From Chitinophagaceae bacterium (lineage in GTDB: Bacteria; Bacteroidota; Bacteroidia; Chitinophagales; Chitinophagaceae), in assembly GCA_025924755.1 (NCBI GenBank), contig JAICHT010000010.1, positions 1-24,469 on the forward strand: 24,469 nt of DNA, given 5' to 3'. Shown one piece after another: positions 8,901 to 15,136 of the stretch; the stretch's first letter is position 1; each line of letters begins with the position of its first letter. Both the position numbers and the translations under genes were made by a program. A model generated the notes under the pieces. The model was not told the origin of the DNA and searched no databases. It saw only the letters and a program-made list of their open reading frames with translations.

Positions 8901-10142
8901 TATAAAAGGGGGGTCTTTTAAAATGTTCTGGCGGGCAAATACGATCTGTTTCCGGATTTTTGAATTAACAGTGACAATACCGTCCTGCCGGGTAAAATAT
9001 TTTTGAATCAACTGCGGCTCGATTTCGGCAACTGCCGCTTCCGGATAGCTTCCTTTAGCAGCTTCGTCAATAGCGCTATTATCAATATCGGTAGCGAAGA
9101 TCTTTACATCCAAAATTTTCCCGACTGCAAGCTGGGCTTCGGCTATTGCAATGGCAATGCTGTAGGCTTCCTGCCCGGTGCTGCAGGCGGTCACCCATAC
9201 TTTCAAGACAGCGCCTTCTTCTTTTTCTTTAATCAAACGGCGCAATATGTCGTTCTGTAAAATTGCAAAAGCTGCTTTGTCGCGGAAAAAACGCGTAACT
9301 CCGATCAGGAACTCATTGCCCAAAAATCCGCATTCCTTACTATCGGTGCGAAGGAACTCCAGATATTCGTTGAAATTTTTTTTACCAATGCTGCTCATGC
9401 GGTGCATTATCCGGCGAAGCAGTGTCGGTGATTTGTAATTATGAAAATCATGTCCGTAATGGTTCAGGACAATGTCCAGCACTTCCGGGAGGTTTTGTTC
9501 GGTCGGGCATCCGTTTTTGGCATGCTGTACCGGCTCCTCTTTGATGTAGGTAAAAATTTCTTCAGGCATCAGCTCAGGTATCAAAATAAAGTCGGCGTGG
9601 CCAGCTTCGATCGCGCTGTTGGGCATGCCGTCAAACTTGGCGCTTAACGGATCCTGAACAAGCACCAGGCCTCCGGCCTCTTTAATTGCTTTGGCACCCC
9701 GTGTGCCATCAGTGCCGGTGCCCGAAAGTATAACTGCAATCCCTTTAGCGCCCTGGTCTTCCGCCAATGATTTTAAGAACAGGTCAATAGCTGTGTTTGG
9801 TGCTTTCTCGAAATGTTTTTCGCCAAGCATTAGCCGCCCATCAGCTATCATTAGAACTTTATTGTTCGGAATCACATATATAAATCCTTTTTTTACTTCG
9901 GTATTATGCCCAGCCTCTACTACTTGCATTTCGGTATGCCTTGCAACTAATTCAACCAAGAGGCTTTTGTAATTCGGTGAAAGATGTTGAATAATAACAA
10001 AGGATATGCTGCCACTATAAGGCATGTTGTCAAAAAATTCATGGATGGCTTCAAGGCCGCCGGCTGATGCACCAATTGCTATTATATAATGGGGGGATTG
10101 GTTGTCAGGATTTTGGATTTTTTGCATAAGGTTAGTCCGCAA
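5961..10142 (-). CDS. CheB-CheR-PAS-histidine kinase hybrid
   Basis: This 1393-residue multidomain signalling protein starts with a CheB-type methylesterase domain (about 17-200) with the triad Ser26 (GASAGG), His53 (QHL) and Asp145 (GTGTDG). A CheR-type methyltransferase follows (about 215-465) with TRFFRD, the SAM-binding segment VWVTACSTGQEAYSIA and SCRNMLIYM. A Glu-rich coiled coil (about 642-725) carries five NEELQS-like heptads. PAS-type domains follow at about 725-828, 835-950 and 995-1110, then a second coiled coil, HisKA with FASVASHDLKEP (His1152) and HATPase_c with N1265, DNGIGFD (1307-1313) and GTGIGL (1335-1340). There is no N-terminal receiver and no membrane segment, so it should be cytosolic. 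All catalytic residues seen are intact. The family is widespread; whether the CheB and CheR parts act on chemoreceptors or on the protein itself is unknown, and no chemoreceptor gene is in the window. Met6 is an alternative start. Confidence 0.93.
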   Translation of the reverse strand: MRTNLMQKIQNPDNQSPHYIIAIGASAGGLEAIHEFFDNMPYSGSISFVIIQHLSPNYKSLLVELVARHTEMQVVEAGHNTEVKKGFIYVIPNNKVLMIADGRLMLGEKHFEKAPNTAIDLFLKSLAEDQGAKGIAVILSGTGTDGTRGAKAIKEAGGLVLVQDPLSAKFDGMPNSAIEAGHADFILIPELMPEEIFTYIKEEPVQHAKNGCPTEQNLPEVLDIVLNHYGHDFHNYKSPTLLRRIMHRMSSIGKKNFNEYLEFLRTDSKECGFLGNEFLIGVTRFFRDKAAFAILQNDILRRLIKEKEEGAVLKVWVTACSTGQEAYSIAIAIAEAQLAVGKILDVKIFATDIDNSAIDEAAKGSYPEAAVAEIEPQLIQKYFTRQDGIVTVNSKIRKQIVFARQNILKDPPFIKNDLVSCRNMLIYMNPILQRQVFGKLQFGLNVGGYLFLGPSEVPGSIKENLEEVNGKWKLYKKVKEAVPNTAERYAAGYSISTYNTVKSNSHSDTQKEALHDDFQEILTEEYGFAAVYIDEACEIKEGVGDFRRYLSLPEKIGSLNVLKMVGAEVSAALNTAIRKARAEGRKITLNHTRIREGGTEKFINLYVKPTIGAYTIIVFAESHKALQKLPLDLLPQQHDDTAAYISELEEELKEAHINLQMASESMDTTNEELQSTNEELLSSNEELQSSNEELQSLNEELHTLNTEHQLRINELIDLNDDLNNYFRSTQIGQVFVDRDLRIRKFNPTAVQMINLIESDIGRPIEHISTNIRHSDLLENIRSVIREQKVVEKEIVLHNGAICLMRIQPYLRQDGKIDGIVMTFIDMTATKELDNIIKGVFNASLNAIMVFRSVRNGESVLEDFDYIAGNKAAALFLHRNEENFLYVSLKKELPGLMKHGLFKKFTHVVEKNIPLHMETAFEWEGVTQWYEVLATKMMDGFVVTFTNITEKKSAEEKIRKNYRELVKVKENLKALNAGLEEKAQELKNKNGELQQLIQEFTFVTDFMPQMVWATGADGYHDFFNKGWYNFTGLTYEQTNTEGWSLVLHPDDYERTLHIWHESLRSGKPYQVEYRMRRHDGLYFWFLARALPLRNEHGTIVKWFGTCTDINDQKTANDSLEQKVAERTQELQKINYELEISNTELLQFASVASHDLKEPLRKIQIFGSVLKNKYAPQLDENVVHYLDRIIDSSARMTCLINDLLNFSRISAVSLFEITDMNAIVLDVLQDLELLIKEKEAVIDTDTLPLMEVMPGLMRQAFQNIISNALKFTRSNVVPFIKIACARVDACTQDAVEKNDGAFYAISIKDNGIGFDEQYAGKIFLIFEHLHSREKYEGTGIGLAIAKKIIEKHNGLIYAKSEDGTGATFTMILPMHQHQTGKHSIAVKHQIMQQSN
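8034..8138 (-). repeat. Five tandem 21-bp units coding NEELQS heptads
   Basis: Inside the CheB/R-kinase gene, five consecutive seven-residue units (TNEELQS, TNEELLS, SNEELQS, SNEELQS, LNEELHT) are encoded by imperfect 21-bp repeats, visible on the plus strand as recurring ttcttcattgg/ctcttcgttgg. The heptads form part of the coiled coil that links the CheR part to the first PAS domain. Confidence 0.9.
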
Positions 10143-10201
10143 GGAAGTTGATTTTGATGCAATTTAATATTCGGAAAACATTCTTAAAAGATATTACGCA
10201 G

Positions 10202-10241
10202 AATGTGTGAATGATGTAATTTATTTTTTGTTTGGTGTAAC
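10202..10241 (+). promoter_or_regulatory. 40-bp repeated regulatory element, copy 1
   Basis: The element begins AATGTGTGAATGATGTAA and ends GTTTGGTGTAAC. It matches the copy at 12883-12922 at 36 of 40 positions without gaps; the first 18 bases are identical. Two related half-sites, GATGTAA (10213-10219) and GGTGTAA (10234-10240), are 21 bp apart, two turns of the helix. Its near edge is about 60 bp before the CheB/R-kinase start codon and 227 bp before the kinase-AraC start. Direct half-sites at this spacing suit an AraC-family dimer, which is inference. Confidence 0.65.
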
Positions 10242-10445
10242 TTTTTGAAAATAGAAAGTAATAAACATCGAATCGATACCTGCTTCTAACCGCAATTAAA
10301 AGTAATTTCAGGATTATAGAAATCTTATAGTTTCGCATATCCTTCTTTGTAAATACAGTGTTAAGTATCTATACTACTGGCTGCAAAACCATCCAATTAT
10401 TTTGACTAACATAAAGCAGTCTTCGTTAGTTTTATTGCTTTATTT

Positions 10446-10458
10446 TGAATGATGTTAA
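10446..10458 (+). promoter_or_regulatory. Partial third match to the repeated element
   Basis: TGAATGATGTTAA differs from the core TGAATGATGTAA of the two full copies by one inserted T and lies 10 nt before the start codon of the kinase-AraC gene. The second half-site is absent, and the TTTTG at its left edge may be part of the -7 box, so chance or a degenerate operator are both possible. Confidence 0.35.
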
Positions 10459-10467
10459 CTTTATTTA

Positions 10468-12891
10468 ATGCCTGAAATTCCGGAAAACACCAAAAAAAAG
10501 CAGCCTGATATTTCTAAAATGCCCCTGGCATTTGCAACTGATGAAAAACTTTATCATCAGGCTTTTGATCATTCATTACAGGCAAATATCATCTTCACAG
10601 TCAGCACTGGAGAAATAGTATTAGCCAACGAAGCAGCCTGCAAACTCCTGAATTATTCTAAAAAGGAATTATTAGCAAAAAGTGAATCTGCCATTTTTGA
10701 TATAGAAGAAAGCAGCTTTCAAAAGATGCTGAAGGAAAAAAATGAAGGAAAATCTTCAGCGTTGATAACCGGTATACAAAAAAGTGGCAACCGATTTCCC
10801 TGTGAACTTACGTGGGCGGTTTTTATAGATGAAGATGGTATTAAAAAAGCAATTACCACACTTGCAGATATGAGTGAAAGCATCCTTAAGCAAAAAAAAA
10901 TAGATACCAGGAAAGAAAAGATGGTTGCTGATAACATTGTTCTTGCCAAATCAAGACAAAGAAAAATTGACGCTAAAAAAGAAAAAATAGTGGCCAGTAA
11001 CATTATACGGGCGCAGGCAAAATCGGACGACAGGCTGGCAAAAAATAATGAATGGATAAAATATATAGCCAAGACATCGTACGACGTAATGTGGGACTGG
11101 AATATACAAAGCGGCGAAATTTATGTGGGTGATAGCATTGAAGAAGTGTTTGGCTACAATGTGCAAAATAATACGGTGACTTTCACGGATTTTAGTCAAT
11201 GCCTGCTCCCGGAGGAAAAAGAAGTTGTTGAAAGGCAATTATTAAAAACGCTTGCCTCGGATAGCAAAAGCTGGGATGACTCCTATAGGTTCAAACACCA
11301 GGACGGCTCTGTGGCTTATACGAACAGCCGTGCAAGTATTGTGCGGGATGAGGAAGGAAAAGCCGTACGCCTGATTGGTGCCATTCGGGATATAAGCAGG
11401 CTACAGGAACTTGAGAAGAGACTGGAGAAGCAAATTGCAATACAAGAAGAAGATAGTGAGAAATTTCTGCTAGCCGCTAAACTTTCTTTTGATGTAATAT
11501 GGGACTGGAACTTAACTAACAATGAAATGTTTATCGGGGAAGGATTTGAAGAATTGTTCGGCTATCCTATAAAAAATAATAAAGGCACTTCTGGAGATTT
11601 GATCAATCACTTTCACCCCGATGACAAGGCGGCGTTTCAAAAAGAATTAAAAGATGCCCTTACATCCTCCACTGCCCACTGGGAGCAGGCTTTTCGGTTT
11701 ATAAGAGCCGATGGTTCTATAGCTAAAGTATTTAATAGGGCCAGCATTATCAGGCACGCCGATGGAAAAGCCTACCGTATGATAGGTGCCATGCAGGACA
11801 TCAGCCGGCAAAAAGAGTTGGAAGAACAGCTGGAGCAGGAGCTTAAATTAAAAGAACGGGAGATTGCAGCAGCAGCAGGGAAAGCGACAGAAACGGCGAG
11901 ACTGGACATTGGAAAAGAACTGCATGATAATGTAAACCAATTGCTGGGAGCATCCAGGCAATATCTTGATCTGGCAAAAGGAGGTGGGACAGACAGGGAA
12001 ATGTATTTAAACCGTGCTTCCAAAAATACACTTATCGCTATTGAAGAAATCAGGAAATTAACCAAAGGACTGACAACAACCACAATTAAAACCTTTGGAC
12101 TTTGCATGGCTATTGAGAATATTTTGGGGGAAACTGCGGAACTAAGTGCAGTAAAAATTTCCTGTACGTTCGAGCATTTTAAAGAAGATAGTGTGAATGA
12201 TAAATTCAAGCTGAATGTTTTCAGGATCGTGCAGGAGCAACTGAATAATATTTTAAAACATGCCAAAGCAACGGAAGCTTCCATCAGCCTATCACAAAAC
12301 AAAAAGTTCGTCCTTCTTTCCATCTCGGATAATGGGGTTGGTTTCGATACGCACAAAGCACAAAAAGGGATCGGTATTATCAATATAAAAAGCCGGGCGG
12401 CGTCTTATGATGGAATGGCTGATTTTGTTTCGGAGCCGGGTAATGGTTGCGTTTTAAATGTAACTTTCCCTGTAGGATATGCCCTCCTGAACAAACGGTC
12501 AGGACCCAGGTTGACTGATGACAAGAAAAGCAAGTCGGTTGAAAAAATAAAAAATGTTATCGCGGACTTGATTTATTATTCTGATGCAGAGTTAAAAACA
12601 AATATCTCAGATTATATTTCTAAGAAACTTCACTACGATTATACCTATCTCGCTAATGTTTTTTCAACAGCAGAAGGAATCTCAATTGAGAAATTTATCA
12701 TTTTACAAAAAATTGAACGGGTAAAAAGCCTGCTTGTCTATGATGAATTGAATCTTACGCAAATTGCCTTAAAACTTCATTACAGCAGTGTGGCACATTT
12801 ATCCAACCAATTTAAAAAAGTTACAGGTGTTACGCCATCTTCCTTCAGACAACTAAAATACAATAAGCGAAACGACCCGAAAAATGTGTGA
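10468..12891 (+). CDS. PAS-PAS-PAS histidine kinase fused to an AraC-type DNA-binding domain
   Basis: This 807-residue protein has no signal peptide or membrane helix. PAS1 (about 28-138) is followed by a charged helical linker holding a tandem repeat of about 22 residues (142-163 and 164-187). Two similar PAS domains follow (about 196-310 and 332-446; both have a D-V-(M/I)-W-D-W-N motif). The kinase is NarL-like (HisKA_3): GKELHDNVNQLL with His486, EQLNNILKHA with N594, DNGVGFD (621-627) and KGIGI (633-637). Residues about 695-797 are an AraC domain with LTQIALKLHYSSVAHLSNQF and ending VTGVTPSSFRQL. No receiver lies between kinase and DNA-binding parts, unlike the hybrid two-component regulators of Bacteroides. 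Binding to the nearby repeated element would fit but is not shown. The stop codon lies inside copy 2 of that element, 77 bp before a receiver gene in the same direction. Confidence 0.9.
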   Translation: MPEIPENTKKKQPDISKMPLAFATDEKLYHQAFDHSLQANIIFTVSTGEIVLANEAACKLLNYSKKELLAKSESAIFDIEESSFQKMLKEKNEGKSSALITGIQKSGNRFPCELTWAVFIDEDGIKKAITTLADMSESILKQKKIDTRKEKMVADNIVLAKSRQRKIDAKKEKIVASNIIRAQAKSDDRLAKNNEWIKYIAKTSYDVMWDWNIQSGEIYVGDSIEEVFGYNVQNNTVTFTDFSQCLLPEEKEVVERQLLKTLASDSKSWDDSYRFKHQDGSVAYTNSRASIVRDEEGKAVRLIGAIRDISRLQELEKRLEKQIAIQEEDSEKFLLAAKLSFDVIWDWNLTNNEMFIGEGFEELFGYPIKNNKGTSGDLINHFHPDDKAAFQKELKDALTSSTAHWEQAFRFIRADGSIAKVFNRASIIRHADGKAYRMIGAMQDISRQKELEEQLEQELKLKEREIAAAAGKATETARLDIGKELHDNVNQLLGASRQYLDLAKGGGTDREMYLNRASKNTLIAIEEIRKLTKGLTTTTIKTFGLCMAIENILGETAELSAVKISCTFEHFKEDSVNDKFKLNVFRIVQEQLNNILKHAKATEASISLSQNKKFVLLSISDNGVGFDTHKAQKGIGIINIKSRAASYDGMADFVSEPGNGCVLNVTFPVGYALLNKRSGPRLTDDKKSKSVEKIKNVIADLIYYSDAELKTNISDYISKKLHYDYTYLANVFSTAEGISIEKFIILQKIERVKSLLVYDELNLTQIALKLHYSSVAHLSNQFKKVTGVTPSSFRQLKYNKRNDPKNV

Positions 12892-12922
12892 ATGATGTAA
12901 ATCATATTTTGTTTTGTGTAAC
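12883..12922 (+). promoter_or_regulatory. 40-bp repeated regulatory element, copy 2
   Basis: It begins with AATGTGTGAATGATGTAA, identical to copy 1, and ends GTTTTGTGTAAC. Half-sites GATGTAA (12894-12900) and TGTGTAA (12915-12921) are again 21 bp apart. It overlaps the last codons and the TGA stop of the kinase-AraC gene and ends 46 bp before the start of the receiver gene, a good place for an activator site. No strong -7 box follows; TAATATTA at 12944-12951 is a poor match. Confidence 0.65.
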
Positions 12923-12968
12923 GCTTTACAAGTAGCTCTACGCTAATATTAGGTTCTAATTTTCTTGT

Positions 12969-13403
12969 ATGGGTCCAAGCATTTTGTTTGTAGATGATGA
13001 TAAGGATGACGAAGAAATTGTACGTGAGGGTTTAGAACTGCTTCAATTTTTACAGTTTGGGTTTTGCCCTGATGGAAAGGCTGCGTTGAAGCATCTTTCT
13101 ACTCTTTCAAATAACGAACTGCCTGACCTGGTAGTTTCCGATTTTCAATTACCCAATTTCGAAGGGTTAGATCTGGCAAGGGCTTTAAAAGCCGATAGCC
13201 GTTACAGAGGAATACAAGTGGTCATCTTTTCAGGTTCATTACCACCTGCCATCAGGCTTAAACTTCACGAGGCTGGTGTGACAGAAATGTTTGAAAAGCC
13301 TACCGGCAAAGAAGAACTTAAGTATATACTTACCAGGCTACTTAAACTGGCAACCGAGCATCATATAAAATTGGAAGACCTGAAGGAAAAATTAATCTTA
13401 TAA
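12969..13403 (+). CDS. Stand-alone response-regulator receiver (CheY-like)
   Basis: This 144-residue protein is one receiver domain with no output domain. The acidic pocket is VDDDKDD (Asp9-Asp11 region), the phospho-acceptor is Asp58 in VVSDFQLPNFEG, Ser88 lies in VIFSGS and Lys110 in FEKPTG, so it should be phosphorylatable. A short charged helix (LEDLKEKLIL) ends the protein. It belongs to the receiver type often found beside PAS histidine kinases in Bacteroidota. It follows the kinase-AraC gene in the same direction after 77 bp that contain a full copy of the 40-bp element, so it may have its own regulated promoter. The neighbouring NarL-like kinase, which lacks a receiver, and the CheB/R hybrid kinase are both candidate phosphodonors. 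It acts in the cytosol, probably by protein contact. Confidence 0.9.
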   Translation: MGPSILFVDDDKDDEEIVREGLELLQFLQFGFCPDGKAALKHLSTLSNNELPDLVVSDFQLPNFEGLDLARALKADSRYRGIQVVIFSGSLPPAIRLKLHEAGVTEMFEKPTGKEELKYILTRLLKLATEHHIKLEDLKEKLIL

Positions 13404-13867
13404 ATGTCGATCTAATCAACGCTTCAAGAATGCCCGGCTTTTAGCTTAATCAAGCATATAAAGACAATTGACAGGCAGCGCACCTCAACGTATTTTAATG
13501 CAGCTACTATTATTTTAAAGGAAAAGGAACGGTCAAAATTGAAATAGCATAGATCAACCTTATAAAACCTAAGCCATAGCATGCGACCTTAAAAAGTTTT
13601 AGACCAGCAGCTGTCTTTTTTACACTGGTAGATTTGCAGCAGGATACACTTTTGCTTACCCGTTTCGATCTTTATTCATACAGACCTTTTGGAGCCTCAT
13701 TTTATAGGATAGACCTAAGTGGCATGATATAGTAACTTCATTGCATGAGTGTAAAATGCTTTGCTTTATCTTTCTTCAGCTTTCTTTTCACCCGCAATAA
13801 GATTTAACTTACAGCTTGTCAACTCTAGTTCGGGGAGGCACATATAATGAGATCAACAAACGGTTCT
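13404..13867. other. Long intergenic region without a recognised gene
   Basis: These 464 bp lie between the receiver gene and the convergent eRF1-like gene. All frames are broken by stops and I see no family-like segment. AGACCAGCAGCTGTCT followed by a T run (13601-13620) could fold into a weak hairpin and act as a terminator for the plus-strand genes, but the stem is short and bulged. GCATGAGTGTAAAATGC near 13743 has short matching ends and a GTGTAA core like the repeated element, probably by chance. No tRNA or known small RNA is recognised. Confidence 0.5.
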
Positions 13868-14245
13868 TTAGTGGAAATGTTTTGTTACCAGGTTTACCAG
13901 CTGGTCATCTGATATTTTGTTGGTGGTGCTCTCGGTACAAATGGCATTTTTATACTGCGGACTTTCAGCAAGATACTTCATAAACTGCTCTTGTATCTGT
14001 CCGGTCCCGGTAATATGTATCTCGTCTATATTGGGCATCTTGGCGGTAATATCCTTAAAGTATTTTTGTGTTAAGGCTATTTCCTGGTTATTGGATGCAT
14101 TCTCATTGGAATTTTTAGCCGCACCCGGGTTTTTAACTGTTCCAATAATTTGAAAATCCCCATTATCTATATGTTCTCTTCCAACAATGGTGGCTTGATG
14201 GGTGTCCATCCAAACAGCATACTGTTTGTTGTGTTTCTGGCTCAT
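13868..14245 (-). CDS. Small eRF1-like (baeRF-type) protein of unknown function
   Basis: The 125-residue product has no signal peptide or membrane segment. Its layout, with an N-terminal strand YAVWMDTHQATIV, a middle helix ALTQKYFKDITAKM, then IDEIHITGTGQIQEQFMKYLAE and a final NKISDDQLVNLVTKHF, resembles the eRF1 domain 2/3-like fold of bacterial proteins annotated as translational machinery or baeRF proteins. That group is thought to touch ribosomes, but most members, including this one, have no demonstrated role, and no catalytic motif can be pointed out. A low-complexity linker rich in Asn and Lys (about 38-52) separates the two halves. TATCTTTA, 7 of 8 to the -7 consensus, lies 15 nt before the ATG. 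It is a single gene; the lipoprotein gene upstream in the same direction is separated by 243 bp and a hairpin. The family assignment is tentative. Confidence 0.6.
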   Translation of the reverse strand: MSQKHNKQYAVWMDTHQATIVGREHIDNGDFQIIGTVKNPGAAKNSNENASNNQEIALTQKYFKDITAKMPNIDEIHITGTGQIQEQFMKYLAESPQYKNAICTESTTNKISDDQLVNLVTKHFH

Positions 14246-14260
14246 TATTTACGTTTCAGC

Positions 14261-14268
14261 TAAAGATA
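14261..14268 (-). promoter_or_regulatory. Possible -7 promoter box for the eRF1-like gene
   Basis: TATCTTTA on the minus strand matches TAnnTTTG at 7 of 8 positions and lies 15 nt before the ATG. No TTG is seen at the -33 position. Confidence 0.4.
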
Positions 14269-14427
14269 CCTCTTTAAAAGGAAGCCTGGGATTATATTAC
14301 AATTAGCCTGCTATCCATTACCTGGTATAGCCATCTAAAACCGTTTCTTTATTTGACGCTGTAGTTAACAATATGCAGGAATGCATTTTGTGTGCAATTT
14401 TCGTAAGTAATTAGTTTATTGCTTACT

Positions 14428-14478
14428 ATAATATGAAACAAAGCGTAGCCTTTGGAAATGCGCTTTGTTTCATATTAT
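14428..14478 (-). terminator. Perfect 18-bp inverted repeat after the lipoprotein gene
   Basis: Arm ATAATATGAAACAAAGCG (14428-14445) is the exact reverse complement of 14461-14478, with a 15-nt loop. It starts 10 nt after the lipoprotein gene's stop codon, so a terminator or mRNA-end stabiliser is likely. Neither side has a clean T run, unusual for intrinsic termination, so it may instead be a protein-binding site. Confidence 0.6.
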
Positions 14479-14488
14479 TTGCTGATAA

Positions 14489-14920
14489 TTAATGACGACC
14501 ATCTTTTTTATCCATCACGTTACCGATGATAGCACCAGCACCAGCACCGGCAGCGCCTCCAATAACTGCACCTACAACACGGTGATTTTTGTCTACTATA
14601 GCTCCCGTGCCGGCACCTACCACTCCTCCAATTACCGCACCTTTAGCTGTTTTACTCCAGCCTTTTTTGGCTTTTGCCGCATTAGCCGATTCTGAAGATT
14701 GGACATCGGAACTGTTGATAGTAGCATCGGTGGCTGGCGTGTTTTGGGTAGTGGTTTTCTTTGCGGTTGCAGGAGAAGGCATAGCTTCCTGCTGTTTTAT
14801 AATTGAGGGTTTCTGTTCAGTGACTACACTGGCATTGGTTGCGGTTGGGGTATCTTTAGGATTGCTGTTGCAGGCTGCTATTAAAACAGTAGCGCTTAAT
14901 ACGAAAACATTAACTTTCAT
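14489..14920 (-). CDS. Glycine-zipper lipoprotein
   Basis: This is a 143-residue predicted lipoprotein. The N-terminus MKVNVFVLSATVLIAAC has a lipobox ending at Cys17, followed by NSNPKD. A long Thr/Ala/Ser/Pro/Gln-rich, probably disordered linker spans about 22-85. Residues about 92-135 form a glycine zipper in two similar halves, AVIGGVVGAGTGAIVDKNHR and AVIGGAAGAGAGAIIGNVMD, as in YMGG-like and OmpA-type glycine-zipper domains that embed in or lie against membranes. The role is probably envelope maintenance or stress, as for other small zipper lipoproteins, but nothing here proves it. Asn18 at +2 after the cysteine gives no firm hint about inner versus outer membrane in this phylum. A TACATTTA box lies 14 nt before the ATG, and a perfect inverted repeat follows the gene. 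Confidence 0.85.
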   Translation of the reverse strand: MKVNVFVLSATVLIAACNSNPKDTPTATNASVVTEQKPSIIKQQEAMPSPATAKKTTTQNTPATDATINSSDVQSSESANAAKAKKGWSKTAKGAVIGGVVGAGTGAIVDKNHRVVGAVIGGAAGAGAGAIIGNVMDKKDGRH

Positions 14921-14934
14921 AGGTATAATTTAGG

Positions 14935-14942
14935 TAAATGTA
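14935..14942 (-). promoter_or_regulatory. Likely -7 promoter box for the lipoprotein gene
   Basis: TACATTTA on the minus strand matches the -7 consensus at 7 of 8 positions, 14 nt before the ATG, with a TTG about 20 nt further upstream (14963-14965) as a possible -33 element. A second near match, TGCATTTG, lies at 14957-14964. Confidence 0.42.
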
Positions 14943-15084
14943 GACTCTGCACGCTACAAATGCAAGCCCATACTGATTTGAACAATATATAAATAATTGT
15001 AGTTTATAAGGTTAATAGCTCTTTACATCCGGGTGATTGCAATGAATAAAACAAGGATTTGAGGCCTGATTGCATATTGATCGC

Positions 15085-15132
15085 AAATAAAAAAGGGTTA
15101 TAAGTTTCACAACTTATAACCCTTTTTTATTT
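15085..15132 (-). terminator. Rho-independent terminator of tRNA-Asn
   Basis: A perfect 22-bp stem (15085-15106 with 15111-15132) closes on a 4-nt loop. On the minus strand it lies 4 nt after the tRNA 3' end, and the 3' arm ends in a T run (CCCTTTTTTATTT). It would also work on the plus strand, where the arm ends the same way. Confidence 0.85.
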
Positions 15133-15136
15133 AAAG

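Larger units (their letters stand above)
10143..10467. other. Divergent promoter region between the CheB/R-kinase and kinase-AraC genes
   Basis: These 325 bp separate two divergently transcribed signalling genes. The stretch is strongly AT-rich and without a credible ORF. It contains one full copy of the 40-bp element (10202-10241) and a partial third match (10446-10458). A degenerate -7 box lies on each side: TTAAATTG on the minus strand at 10160-10167, 17 nt before the ATG at 10142, and TTATTTTG on the plus strand at 10440-10447, 20 nt before the ATG at 10468. The 190 bp between the elements show no other structure that I can see. Confidence 0.6.

Noticed and set aside
10132..10338. 68-codon minus-strand frame covering the divergent promoter region
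   Set aside because: It is very rich in Ile, Lys, Phe and Tyr as expected from AT-rich noncoding DNA, covers the repeated regulatory element and runs into the CheB/R-kinase start.
11772..12383. 203-codon minus-strand frame opposite the kinase-AraC gene
   Set aside because: It lies opposite intact PAS, HisKA_3 and HATPase motifs and is a Ser/Leu-rich shadow without domain features.
13735..13765. Another copy of the repeated element near GAGTGTAAAATG
   Set aside because: Only the six-base GTGTAA core is shared; the flanks and the second half-site do not match.
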